Assembly (NCBI GenBank): GCA_020848735.1
Contig: JADLHO010000087.1
Coordinates: 49,290-113,289 of the forward strand
Direction of reading: 5' to 3'
Length of the DNA: 64,000 nucleotides
From: Planctomycetota bacterium
GTDB taxonomy: Bacteria; Planctomycetota; UBA1135; UBA2386
The notes below the pieces were generated by a model. The model was not told the origin of the DNA. It did not search any database and was given only the letters and a program-made list of their open reading frames with translations. Each line of letters begins with the position of its first letter. The stretch's first letter is position 1. The position numbers and the translations under genes are program-made. This document shows positions 1 to 9,500 of the stretch, piece by piece.

Positions 1-1
1 C

Positions 2-673
2 CTGCCCCGCCCCGCCGACGAACTGCGTGCGTTGTGCGGGCTGCCGCTCGCCGAACGGCGCGCGCGGCTCGAGGCGTTGCTCGAGCGATCGCGCGTGGCC
101 CGTGCGCTGGCGCACGCGCCGCGCGTGGTGCTCTTCGGGCCGCAGAACGCCGGCAAGTCGTCCCTCTTCAATCGGCTCGTGCTCGCAGAGCGGGCACTCA
201 CGGGTCCGTCGGCCGGTCTGACGCGCGACGCCGTCCGCGCGCTCGCCGTGCTCGACGGCTACCCCTACGAGATCGTCGACACCGCCGGCGAGGGCGACAG
301 CGTCGACGAACTGGATGCGCGAGCGCAGGCGGCCGGTCGCGCGCTGCGCAGCGCTGCGTGGTGCGTGCTCGTCTGCGACGGCAGCCGCCCACCCGGCGCA
401 CTCGAGCGGCGCCTGCGAGCGCTGGCCGCCCTCGTCGTGTGCAACAAGCTCGACCTCGGCATCGCGCCGGACTGGTCGAGCTTCGCCGCGCCGGACCTCG
501 CGCTGTCCTGCCTGGCGCCCGATGCCGGAGCGCGCGCGCGCGAGGCCTTGGGGGCCCGGCTCCGCGGCCTGCGCGGCCTGCCGATCGCGCCAGAGCGCGG
601 GGTCGGCGGCGTCGCGGCGCTCGACGACGGCGAGTTCGCGGCACTCGTCGCCGCGCGCAGCGAACTGCAGTGA
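2..673 (+). CDS. MnmE-like (TrmE-type) GTPase, 3' part
   Basis: The reading frame is open from the first bases of the window, so the gene starts upstream and only its C-terminal 223 codons are present. The visible part is a Ras-like GTPase domain of the TrmE/Era class. The P-loop GPQNAGKSS is encoded at 137-163, followed by a Thr-Arg-Asp switch element, DTAGEGD as G3 and NKLD as G4. Best matches to memory are the G domain of MnmE, the tRNA U34-modification GTPase. The C-terminal Cys-containing tail typical of MnmE (C-x-G-K) is absent, and the tail after G4 is short, so a divergent MnmE-like GTPase is safer than calling mnmE itself. A TTG at 32 is in frame, but the domain clearly extends upstream of it. 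pyrB follows after 83 bp. Confidence 0.75.
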   Translation: MPRPADELRALCGLPLAERRARLEALLERSRVARALAHAPRVVLFGPQNAGKSSLFNRLVLAERALTGPSAGLTRDAVRALAVLDGYPYEIVDTAGEGDSVDELDARAQAAGRALRSAAWCVLVCDGSRPPGALERRLRALAALVVCNKLDLGIAPDWSSFAAPDLALSCLAPDAGARAREALGARLRGLRGLPIAPERGVGGVAALDDGEFAALVAARSELQ

Positions 674-756
674 GTGACCGACGCAGGCCGTCGCAGCGCG
701 GCGCGCCGAAGTCCGGACCGCGTCGCGCGTGCGGCCTCGCTAAGCTCTTCGCCCCG

Positions 757-2100
757 ATGCGCCCCTCCAAGCGGGATCTCGTCTCGATCGACGATCTCTC
801 CTCCGCGGAGATCATGGAGCTGTTCCGACACGCGAACGAGTTCCGCGAGGACCTGCGCGCGTGGTCGCACCTCTGTCGCGGCTCGATCATGGCCACGCTC
901 TTCTTCGAGCCGAGCACGCGCACGCGACTCAGCTTCGAGTCGGCGATGCTGCGACTGGGCGGCGGCGTGATCTCGGCCGCGGATCCGTCGACGACCAGCA
1001 CGGTGAAGGGCGAGTCGCTGGCCGACACGGTGCGCGTGGTCGGCGGTGCCTACGCCGACATCCTCGTCGTGCGTCATCCGCAGGACGGCGCCGCCAGGGT
1101 CGCCGCGCACTACGCGAAGGTGCCGGTCATCAACGGGGGCGACGGCGCCCACGAGCACCCGACCCAGACCCTCTGCGACCTCTACACGCTGTGGCGGGAG
1201 AAGGGTGATCTCGCCGGGCTCGACGTCGTGCTCTGCGGCGACCTGCGCTACTCGCGCACCGTGCACTCCTTCGCGTACGCGCTCGCGCGCTTCAGCGCGA
1301 ACATCATCACGGTGCCCTACCCGGGCTTCGAGATGCCGCAGTTCGTGCTCGATCGATTGAGTCGCGAATTCGGCGTGCAGGCGAGTGCCGCGAGCGTGGG
1401 CGAGCTCCCCGGCATCGCCGGCGGCGAGAACTCGGCGGCCTACCTCACCGCGAGTCGTCCGCATCAGCTCGCGCTCTTCACGAGCCTCTCCCCGGTGCAT
1501 CTCGAGCGCATCGACGCGATCTACATGACGCGCGCACAACGCGAGCGTCATCGCGGCGAGAGCACGGCGAACTACCCTCGCATCTCACGGGCCTCGATGG
1601 CCTCCGAGCTGATGCGCGATGCGCGGGTCATGCATCCGCTGCCCCGCGTCGACGAGATCGACTACGACGTCGACGACGACCCGCGCTCGATCTACTTCCA
1701 GCAGGCGGAACTCGGCGTGCCGATGCGCATGGCGCTGATGGCCTTCCAGCTCGGCGCGATCCGGCTCGAGACCTCGCCGGGTGCCGAGGGGGTGCCGTCG
1801 CGCCCGACGGCGCCGGTGCGCGGGCTCCGCTGCCGCAACGACCGCTGCATCACCAATGGCGAGGGCCGCCTCTACCTCACGGCCGAGTTCCGGCAGGTGA
1901 CGGAGTGGCCGCCGCGGCTCGCCTGCGCGTACTGTGGGCAGGAACTCGATGCGCCGTACGTGGGAAGCGCGACGACGAATCGCGTGCACCGGCACGACTG
2001 TGCCGACGCCCGGCGGATCCGGCCGGAAAACCGGGTCTTCTTCGAGAGCGAGGAGCAGGCGCGGGTCGCCGGCTTCCGCCCCGACGAGCCGGCGGGCTGA
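757..2100 (+). CDS. pyrB: Aspartate carbamoyltransferase with fused PyrI-type zinc domain and Ada-like tail
   Basis: This 447-residue protein catalyses the first committed step of pyrimidine synthesis, carbamoyl phosphate plus aspartate to carbamoyl-aspartate. The catalytic domain (about 1-338) shows STRTR at 53-57, HEHPTQ at 132-137 and HPLPR at 293-297. A zinc module follows at 357-397, with Cys359, Cys364, Cys390 and Cys393 in the C-x4-C / C-x2-C arrangement of the PyrI regulatory chain. The nucleotide-binding domain of PyrI, about 100 residues, is missing. Residues 405-443 then resemble the Ada-type metal-binding motif (HRHDC, NRVFF, SEEQARVAGFRP) but lack its last cysteines. I chose the ATG at 757, just before the catalytic domain; the frame is open much further upstream, but that stretch overlaps the GTPase gene and is low-complexity Arg/Ala. 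A TAAGCT at 741-746 could be a -10 element giving a nearly leaderless transcript. Confidence 0.93.
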   Translation: MRPSKRDLVSIDDLSSAEIMELFRHANEFREDLRAWSHLCRGSIMATLFFEPSTRTRLSFESAMLRLGGGVISAADPSTTSTVKGESLADTVRVVGGAYADILVVRHPQDGAARVAAHYAKVPVINGGDGAHEHPTQTLCDLYTLWREKGDLAGLDVVLCGDLRYSRTVHSFAYALARFSANIITVPYPGFEMPQFVLDRLSREFGVQASAASVGELPGIAGGENSAAYLTASRPHQLALFTSLSPVHLERIDAIYMTRAQRERHRGESTANYPRISRASMASELMRDARVMHPLPRVDEIDYDVDDDPRSIYFQQAELGVPMRMALMAFQLGAIRLETSPGAEGVPSRPTAPVRGLRCRNDRCITNGEGRLYLTAEFRQVTEWPPRLACAYCGQELDAPYVGSATTNRVHRHDCADARRIRPENRVFFESEEQARVAGFRPDEPAG

Positions 2101-2432
2101 GATCGCGGGCGGTCGCGGTCGAGCGGATCCGCACGCCGAAGCCGGGACGGCCGCGCGAAGCGGCGCGCAGCCCGCGGCGCGGCAAAAGCCGACAGGGGCA
2201 CAACCGATTGTCGGATAGCGACTTGTGGCGAATCTCGGACTGCAGGCGTGGCGGCACGGGGTTTGTTGTGCCGCCTTCGACCAGCCAGCTCGTCCGGCCC
2301 CTCGGGCTCCGGACAAGTGGCTGTTGCCGGATCGTGAGTCCGGCTAAGGTCTTCCGACTCTCGTCTTCTCCGGCGCGATGCACCGGTCCGGCCCTTCCGA
2401 GCGGGGGGTCCGGCCGACCAGGATCCTGATCG
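2101..2432. other. 332-bp intergenic region between pyrB and the lipoprotein cluster
   Basis: No gene is apparent here. It holds two GC-rich inverted repeats, 2250-2275 and 2292-2314, and a TAAGGT at 2345-2350 that could be a -10 element for the lipoprotein gene at 2433, which would give a leader of about 75 nt. No convincing -35 box at 16-18 bp spacing is visible. Confidence 0.6.
2250..2275 (+). terminator. Terminator-like hairpin downstream of pyrB
   Basis: GGCGGCAC at 2250-2257 pairs perfectly with GTGCCGCC at 2268-2275 around a 10-nt loop. A second inverted repeat (GTCCGG 2292-2297 with CCGGAC 2309-2314) lies just downstream. There is no long U tract, so termination is an inference from stem strength and from the position between two unrelated genes. 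Confidence 0.4.
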
Positions 2433-5400
2433 ATGGCTGCTACGTCGACCCCAACTCTTGTTTCCGCCGCATCCCTGGGCGCTGTCCCGTCCGCCTGCCC
2501 AGGTCGCGCCACGCGATCGGCTGCGGCCCGCCTGGCGCCTTGCTCGGCTCGGGTTCTCGCCCTCGTGCTGCTCCTCTTCGTCGCCGCATGCAGCGGGGGT
2601 GGGGGCGCGGGCGGCATCGGGCCCGGCAATCCGAACACCGGGAACGCCCAGCTCACGCGCGTGGTCTACGGCCGCCTCGCCGACATCTACGGCCTGCGGA
2701 CGACGCCGACCGGTGTCACGGTCGAGCTCTATCAGACCGACGTGATGCTCGGGCCCGACATCCAGGACGAGCGACCGACGAACTCGACGCTGCGGGACTC
2801 GGAGATCCTCTACGACTTCATCGGGACCAATCCCGACAACCTCCAGGCGCGCGTGCTGATCACCCGTGAACTCGGCTCCGCGGAGTTCGAGGCGGGTTTC
2901 ACCGCGCTCGGTTCGCGGGTGCGCGACGTCGCCGCGGGGCTCTTCGGTCAGGATGTGTCGACGCGTCCGTTCACCGTCGTGCCGCGCAACGCCGCGCTGA
3001 AGCTGGTCTTCTCGCAGTCCCTCGACATCGACGAGAGCTTCTTCGTCGTGCGCGACGCGAACGGCCGCATCACCGGCATCCGCAATACCGAGGCGGTGCA
3101 GCTGCTCGAGATCCAGAGCGACCCGCGCGACGGCAATCCGGTGGGCGATTTCCGCGTGATCCCGACGCGCATCGTCCCGCGCGGCAACGAGCTCATCATC
3201 GATCCCGTGCTGCTCGGTTCGGAGGGCCCGGAATACCAGGTGCGCAACAATGCGTCGGGCCTGCCGAACTCGGCGGACCAGCTCGGCGCCAACATCCGCC
3301 TCGCGGTCGCGGTCGAAGGGCCGCTCCGGATCCGGGGCGTCGCCTACGACGCGAACTCGCCCTATCTCGGCACGAACAACCAGAACCTCCAGTCGGTCAT
3401 CCGCGACTTCCGTTCGGGCAACTCGGCGGACGACTCCGCGGACATCGCGCGCGGCTTCGTGCGTGATCCCGAGCGCCCGCGCATCGTCGGTCAGATGCGC
3501 ATGTATCTGGCGAGTGCCGAGCAGTTCGACAGCAAGACCCAGGTCGTCCGCCTCTACAAGGGCACCGTGGTCCACAAGGTCGACCTCGGCGACGTGGTGC
3601 GCGTGATCGACCCGTCGACCGGCACGATCTTCGGCGCGGGCGAGATCCTCGCCGATCCCGAGGACCCGGTCGATGCGCAGGGCATCCCGACCGAGTCCTT
3701 CGTCCGTTGCGTGATCCGCAACGTTCCCGGACTCCCGACCCTCGATCCGCGCAATCTGGCCGGTTATCCGGGCAACGTGCCGGGCCTCGGCGACTGGCTG
3801 GTCGCCAATGCGCCGCGCGCGGTCCTGATCGCCGAGTTCACGGCGAGCCGCCTCAATCCCGCGACGAACACCGAGTTCGGCGACAATCCGGTCAACTTCC
3901 TGACCTTCTCGCCGACCCCGCTGCCCCTCGCGTCGGGATTGCCGAGCCCCTCGAACCAGAACATCTCGCCCTTCGCCGAGGCGATCATCCGCTTCACGAA
4001 GCCGGTCGACATGACGACCGTGCGTCCGCACGACTCGTTCTTCTTCGCGACGCGGAACGTGCTCGACCCGGACGCCGTGTTCGGCACGCCGACCAGCCCG
4101 GGCGACCCGCTCCTGCCGGCGACGATCGACCGCGCGCGCGTCACGCTCGACAAGTACGCGACCCCGCACCTCGTCGCCTCACGCGTCATCGACGAGGACG
4201 GCTCGCAGACCTCGGTCCGTCTCCAGACGCAGCGCGGCCTCTACCTCGACGAGGAGATGCGCGTCGCGGACGAGCCCCTGGCCTTCGCCGACAAGCGCTT
4301 CCGCTACTTCCTGCACCTGGTCGCCGGCAATCTCGGCATCCGCGATCTCACCGGCAATCCGGTCGACTTCCAGGCGCTGTCCGCGGTGAGCGACTACATC
4401 GTGGTGCCCTTCAGCCTCGACACGCGGAAGGACAGCTCGGGCACGCCGTTCTTCGCCGACAACCTCGCGGTCAGCGTGGTCCGTCGCCATCAGCGGCGCG
4501 ACGAGGACGAGCAGCCTTCGCTCTACATCCCGGCCGAGGCGCCGCGCGTCGATGCCGGCACCGGCAATCCCCTCCCGACCACGCCGGAGGGCTTCGCGGT
4601 CGACGACATCTTCGGCGCGGTCTCCTATCTCGAAGGCGGCCTCCTGCAGGCGCGCGCCACCTCGCGCGCCCGCAAGATCGTCGACGACATCAATCAGCTC
4701 TCGCCGGCGCCCCAGAGCACGATCTTCCGCTTCTGCCCCCTGCAGATCAGCAGCGAGGCCATGCTGCCCGGTGCCGGTGGCGGCTCGGCGACCGTGCGCT
4801 TCGGGCAGGGCATCCAGAACCCGCTCAATCCCTTCGGTTGCCGCCTGCAGACCGTCTGGCGTGAGATCGATCTCAGCCTCTCGCGTCTGGATCCCACGGA
4901 CTTCAACCTCGACGTCGAGCAGATGTGGTGGGCGCCGTTCACGAACTCGGCGATCACCTACGACTACCTCGATCAGACTAGCCTCTTCCTGGGTCACTCC
5001 GAGAAGCGTCCGGAGCCCTGCATCGGGTCGTTCAGCTCGCTGCCCGAGCTGCCGAACTCCGGCCTCGGCGCCAACTACGCGGACAACTACCTGCACAACC
5101 GCGCGATCGGCACGGGCGCGCGCCAGGATGCCGCCGACCCCTTCACGGCCTACGTCGACAAGCCGCTGGTCATCGACCAGGTCTTCGCCGTCTTCGAGCC
5201 GAACGGCGTCAATCGCTTCCTGCCGCTGCCGACGTTCCAGAAGCCGTACTTCGTCTATCGCGACGAGACGGTGGTCGCGCAGGGTTCGGCGTCGGGTCGC
5301 GGCTCGGATCAGCCGAACGCGAACCAGGTGATGCCGCCTTACCTGCTTTCGCCCTTCCTCGGGGGCTTCGGCCGCTACGTCTATGCGGATCCGCAGAACG

Positions 5401-6458
5401 GTGGCGCGCTGACCTTCTCCCAGGGTGCCTGGTACAACCTCGACAACTACAAGCTGAACACGGCGCGTCGTTCGACCGCGGATGCCTGGACCGGTGGCCT
5501 CGTCGCCGCCGTCGCCTCGCCGCTGCTCGCCGACTTCTGGACCTATTGCGACGACCCGGATCTCCCGGCCGGCAATGGCTTCCTCGCGACCGGCTTCAAC
5601 GGCTGGCAGATCGCACTCTCGGTGCAGTCGGCGCCGCAGCCGAACTTCCGCAGCTTCTCGGCCGGCTTTGCCGGGACGCCCACCCGCCGCTCGGTCTGCG
5701 TGAGCCCGGGAACCCCGGCCTGGAACAACTCGACGGGCGGCTATACGCCGACCGGCGGTTCGGTGCCCGGCCAGGACAACTCGGTCTACTGGACGATGGT
5801 CGACTTCCTGAAGCGCCAGACGGTCGTGACCGCGGGCTTCGTCGACATCTTCAATCCCCACCGCATGGCGCCGCGCACCCCCGGCACCGGCGATCCGCGC
5901 CTCGGCCCGTACCTCATCGACGCCGGTGGCAACTCCTCGTTGCCGCTCGGTTGGTTGCCCGCCTATGCGTGGAACCTCGATCCGCCGGCCGAGTCGCTGC
6001 CCGGCGGCACCGCCGTGCTGCCCGAGTTCCGGGCCGCCGGTCCGCTGGACACCGCACCGTGGGCCTACGGCAGCATCCGCGGCGGCTTCCTCCCGCCGCG
6101 CACCGGCGCGCACTTCGTCGCCCCCGACGTCTCGAACTTCCCGCTCGATCCGCTGAAGGCGGGCGACGCGCACATCCGGAAGTACGACGACCGCCCGCTC
6201 GCGGGCGGCGGCGGCGACCGCGAATGGTGGACGTACTTCTACAACAAGAACATCACCGCCTACACGCGTGAGATCGGCGACCTGCAGCGCGACACCTATC
6301 TCGCGCAGTTCGCCGGCCCGAACGACCGCTTCCTCGCCCGCGACGTGCGGTACGTGAACTGGCGCTTCCTGATGCGCAACAACGTCGAGTCGAACCCGGC
6401 GGTGTCGCCCACGATCGATTCGTTCGCGCTGACCTTCCGCTTCGAGCGGCAGCGCTGA
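2433..6458 (+). CDS. Giant secreted lipoprotein with Ig-like segment (paralogue A)
   Basis: A 1341-residue exported protein. A long n-region is followed by a hydrophobic stretch (about 41-52) and a lipobox ending at Cys53 (FVAAC), then a Gly-rich spacer, so a lipid-anchored envelope protein is expected. A segment near 505-540 has the pattern of bacterial Ig-like domains of the SbsA/Big_5 type (SPFAEAIIRFTKPVD). The rest shows no family I can name. It is clearly paralogous to the protein encoded at 10163-14170: both begin after the lipobox with a V/YYGRL-DIY-type motif, share an ERPRIVG/ERPQIVA segment, share DVEQM at nearly the same place (825 versus 817), and end with an NNxxSNP motif. The first in-frame ATG is used. 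It heads a run of four lipoprotein genes separated by about 100-190 bp. Function unknown; a structural or adhesive surface role is plausible. Confidence 0.82.
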   Translation: MAATSTPTLVSAASLGAVPSACPGRATRSAAARLAPCSARVLALVLLLFVAACSGGGGAGGIGPGNPNTGNAQLTRVVYGRLADIYGLRTTPTGVTVELYQTDVMLGPDIQDERPTNSTLRDSEILYDFIGTNPDNLQARVLITRELGSAEFEAGFTALGSRVRDVAAGLFGQDVSTRPFTVVPRNAALKLVFSQSLDIDESFFVVRDANGRITGIRNTEAVQLLEIQSDPRDGNPVGDFRVIPTRIVPRGNELIIDPVLLGSEGPEYQVRNNASGLPNSADQLGANIRLAVAVEGPLRIRGVAYDANSPYLGTNNQNLQSVIRDFRSGNSADDSADIARGFVRDPERPRIVGQMRMYLASAEQFDSKTQVVRLYKGTVVHKVDLGDVVRVIDPSTGTIFGAGEILADPEDPVDAQGIPTESFVRCVIRNVPGLPTLDPRNLAGYPGNVPGLGDWLVANAPRAVLIAEFTASRLNPATNTEFGDNPVNFLTFSPTPLPLASGLPSPSNQNISPFAEAIIRFTKPVDMTTVRPHDSFFFATRNVLDPDAVFGTPTSPGDPLLPATIDRARVTLDKYATPHLVASRVIDEDGSQTSVRLQTQRGLYLDEEMRVADEPLAFADKRFRYFLHLVAGNLGIRDLTGNPVDFQALSAVSDYIVVPFSLDTRKDSSGTPFFADNLAVSVVRRHQRRDEDEQPSLYIPAEAPRVDAGTGNPLPTTPEGFAVDDIFGAVSYLEGGLLQARATSRARKIVDDINQLSPAPQSTIFRFCPLQISSEAMLPGAGGGSATVRFGQGIQNPLNPFGCRLQTVWREIDLSLSRLDPTDFNLDVEQMWWAPFTNSAITYDYLDQTSLFLGHSEKRPEPCIGSFSSLPELPNSGLGANYADNYLHNRAIGTGARQDAADPFTAYVDKPLVIDQVFAVFEPNGVNRFLPLPTFQKPYFVYRDETVVAQGSASGRGSDQPNANQVMPPYLLSPFLGGFGRYVYADPQNGGALTFSQGAWYNLDNYKLNTARRSTADAWTGGLVAAVASPLLADFWTYCDDPDLPAGNGFLATGFNGWQIALSVQSAPQPNFRSFSAGFAGTPTRRSVCVSPGTPAWNNSTGGYTPTGGSVPGQDNSVYWTMVDFLKRQTVVTAGFVDIFNPHRMAPRTPGTGDPRLGPYLIDAGGNSSLPLGWLPAYAWNLDPPAESLPGGTAVLPEFRAAGPLDTAPWAYGSIRGGFLPPRTGAHFVAPDVSNFPLDPLKAGDAHIRKYDDRPLAGGGGDREWWTYFYNKNITAYTREIGDLQRDTYLAQFAGPNDRFLARDVRYVNWRFLMRNNVESNPAVSPTIDSFALTFRFERQR

Positions 6459-6534
6459 TCGAGGCGAGACGAGTTCCGGCCGTCGTTCGCACCGTGCTGC
6501 GGCGGCCACCACCACGACATTCCTTCCCTGCGTC

Positions 6535-6552
6535 TCCGGCTGCCGAGCCGGA
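6535..6552 (+). terminator. Intergenic hairpin before the glycine-rich lipoprotein gene
   Basis: TCCGGCT at 6535-6541 and AGCCGGA at 6546-6552 form a perfect 7-bp stem with a GCCG tetraloop. It lies between two large lipoprotein genes, 15-35 bp before the next start codon. It could reduce read-through or shape the 5' leader of the downstream message; no U tract follows. Confidence 0.3.
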
Positions 6553-6587
6553 CACACGAGTGACACGTGATGACTCCGAGAACTGAC

Positions 6588-9500
6588 ATGCGCACGATTC
6601 GCTGGGCGGCTGGCGCAGCCCTCGCGTTCGCCCTCGCGGCCTGCACCGGCGGTGGCTCGGGCGGGACCGGCGGCGACTTCCTCGTCCTTCGGACCACGCC
6701 GCCGAACAACGGCAAGTTGTTCCTCAACGAGGCGATCCGCATCGACTTCAGCTCGGCGGTCGACATCACGTCGGCCGACCTGAACACGGTGGCTTTCCAG
6801 GTCTTCGACCAGAACGGCGACCCGCTCACCGAGCGTCCGGCCGGCACCTTCTCGCTCGCCGCTTCGGCCGGCGACGCCGACGTCGGGCGCCAGCTCGTGT
6901 TCACGCCGCGCTTCCCGACCAACAGCACCTATGACGATGGCGGCTTCCGCCCGGGCCGCACCTACGTGGTGCAGCTCGTCGGCGGTGACCGTCGCAACAA
7001 CACGGTGCTGCGCGATGCGAACGGCCGCGGTCTGGCCCAGGCCGTGTCCTTCACCTTCCAGACGGCCGACGGCACCACGCCCTCGCAGCTCTTCTCCGAC
7101 ACGCGGGCCGGTGGTCCGCGCGTGACGGCGGTGCAGGTCACCCCGCGCGACAACGACGGCGTCGCGCTGAACAAGCTCGGTCGCGAGCCCGTCGAGGTGC
7201 GCCTGAGTTTCGACCAGCCGCTCAACCCGGCGGCCGACAACGTCCCGGTGGCGGTCAGCGCCGATCCGCTCGTCCGCGTGTCCGCGGACCGCGGTCGCAT
7301 CTCGCTCGAGTACGTCGATCCCGCATCGCCGTCACCGCCGACCTGGTTCCCCGCGACGGTCGAGATCGAATCCAACACGCGCGAGGGCTCGACGGTCGTG
7401 CTGCGCCCGATCGGCATCCTGCCGAACAACGCGCTGATCTCCGTGCTCGTCGAGAGTTCGGTCGAGGACATGTCGGGTGAGTCGAACGTCCAGAACGCCG
7501 CGTACGACCAGATCGTCGCGACCTTCGCGACGCGCCAGGACTTCCCGCCGCAGTACGACGCCCTCGTCGAGGAGTTCGGGGCGGACACCGCGATGGACCT
7601 CGAGGCCGCGTTCCTCGAGCCGACCGCGAGTCTCAGCGCCGGCAAGCTCACCGCGAGCTTCGAGTTCGAAGGCGGCGAATCGCGCCTGACCTACCGGCCC
7701 GCGCAGCGCGAGGTCATCCTCGACACCGACTTCACCCTGATCACCCCGGAGAACGGTCCTCCGATCAACGTGGCGGGTGGTGTGTTCAACTTCGCGCGCG
7801 TCGAGATCCCCGAGGGCGTGACGGTGCGCGGCACCGGCACGCGGGCGATGACCTGGCTCGTCACCGGTGACTTCATCGTCAATGGCATCCTCAACGTCGA
7901 TGGCTCCGACGGCGCCCGCGTCGACACGCTGAACTCGGCCAACTTCCCGACCCCGGGTGGTGTGGGCCGCTGCGGCGGTGGCAACGGCGGTCGCGGCAGT
8001 CCCTCGGCGACCCAGCGCGACCTCGTCGGCGAAGCCGGCTACGGCCCGAACCAGAAGGCCTCCGAAGGCGGCCAGCCCGGTCGCCTCTCCTGCCTCGCCG
8101 GCTGCAACCGCGGTTCGGCCGGTGGCGGTGGGTCCTTCTCCACGCAGGGCGACCCGTACTACCCGCCGCCCGCGCAGGCCAACCGGCCCTTCATCGCTTC
8201 GGGTGAGGGTGGAGCCGGCTGCGTCTCCGCGAACCCCACGCTCGCGGGCGGTGCGCCCGGTCCGCGTGGCTTCACCGACACCCGCAACGACAACGACTTC
8301 TGGGGCTCGGGCGTCAACGTGTTCCGTTCGATCCGCGTCCGCGGCGAACTGCTCACGACGCGCGGCGGCTCCGGTGGTGGTGGCGGCGGCGATCGTTCGA
8401 CGACCGGTTGCTCGGTGACCGACGCGAACTTCGCGAACGATCCCAAGGGCGGTGGCGGTGGCGCCGGCGGCGGCATCATCATCGTGAAGTGCCTCGGCAC
8501 GATCCGCATCGGACCCCGCGGTCTGATCTCGGCCAACGGCGGCAACGGCGGCGGCGGTGAGGCGGCCGGTGGCAACACCGACGCCGGCTGCGGCGGCGCC
8601 GGCTCCGGCGGCATGGTCGTGCTCATGGCCGGCCAGGGCCTCGAGATCTTCGCGCACGGCTCCGGCGCCGGCTTCCCGCTGACGGGCGGCACGAGCTACC
8701 GCGAGCAGAACTACTCGTTCGCGGTCACGGCCGACGGCGGCTCGGGCACGCAGGGCGAGTACGCCGGCAATCGCATCGACGGCAAGTATCCGCCGCAGAC
8801 CTTCCCCGTCCGTCCGATCGGCGGTTTCGGCGGGATGGGTCTCGTGCAGATCCACGTGCCGCCGGGCGACGACCAGGCGGATGCGACCGGCAACCGTCTC
8901 GACGACAACATCCGCTTCGTCTATCTCGACGGCGCGGGCGTGAAGCAGGAGGTGCCGCCGGCCCGCAAGGTCCAGCTCCTCGGCTGGCGCGGTTGGCTCG
9001 AGCCGAACGGCACGCGCTTCAACGACCTCGGCGTGGCGATCACGCTGCTCGAGGGCGAAGGCGACATCCGCCCGAGCCCGATCCTGCTGCCCTCGCCCTT
9101 CGCTCCGACCTCGCGCGGTCGCTCGCGCTGGATGGAGCTCGGTGCGGCGGTCCGCGATCGACTCGACAGCAACCCCGCCCCCGGTGTCGCGCGCGTCGTG
9201 GTGACTCCTGCGGGCACCGAGCCCAAGCCCGACTTCGGGGATCCGACGCTCGGTTTCGCGGGGACCAGCAACGCGGCCAACAACGCGGGCTACGCGACCT
9301 TCGACAATCAGGGCAAGCTGAGCTTCCCGACGGTGTCGATCGGCGGCAGCACGAGCTTCGCGCTCGCCGGCCTCAGCACGAGTGCGACGCTCGACGGCGC
9401 GGCGGCCTACCTCGCCGAGCTCGTCACGGGCGCCAGCCTCGGCACGGTGGCGGACCGCTACGTCGGCTACCGGCTCGGCTTCCTCGACGGCAATGGTGCG

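Noticed and set aside
34..756. Upstream extension of the pyrB frame to position 34
   Set aside because: It is Arg/Ala-rich, overlaps the GTPase gene in another frame, and the catalytic domain begins right after the ATG at 757.
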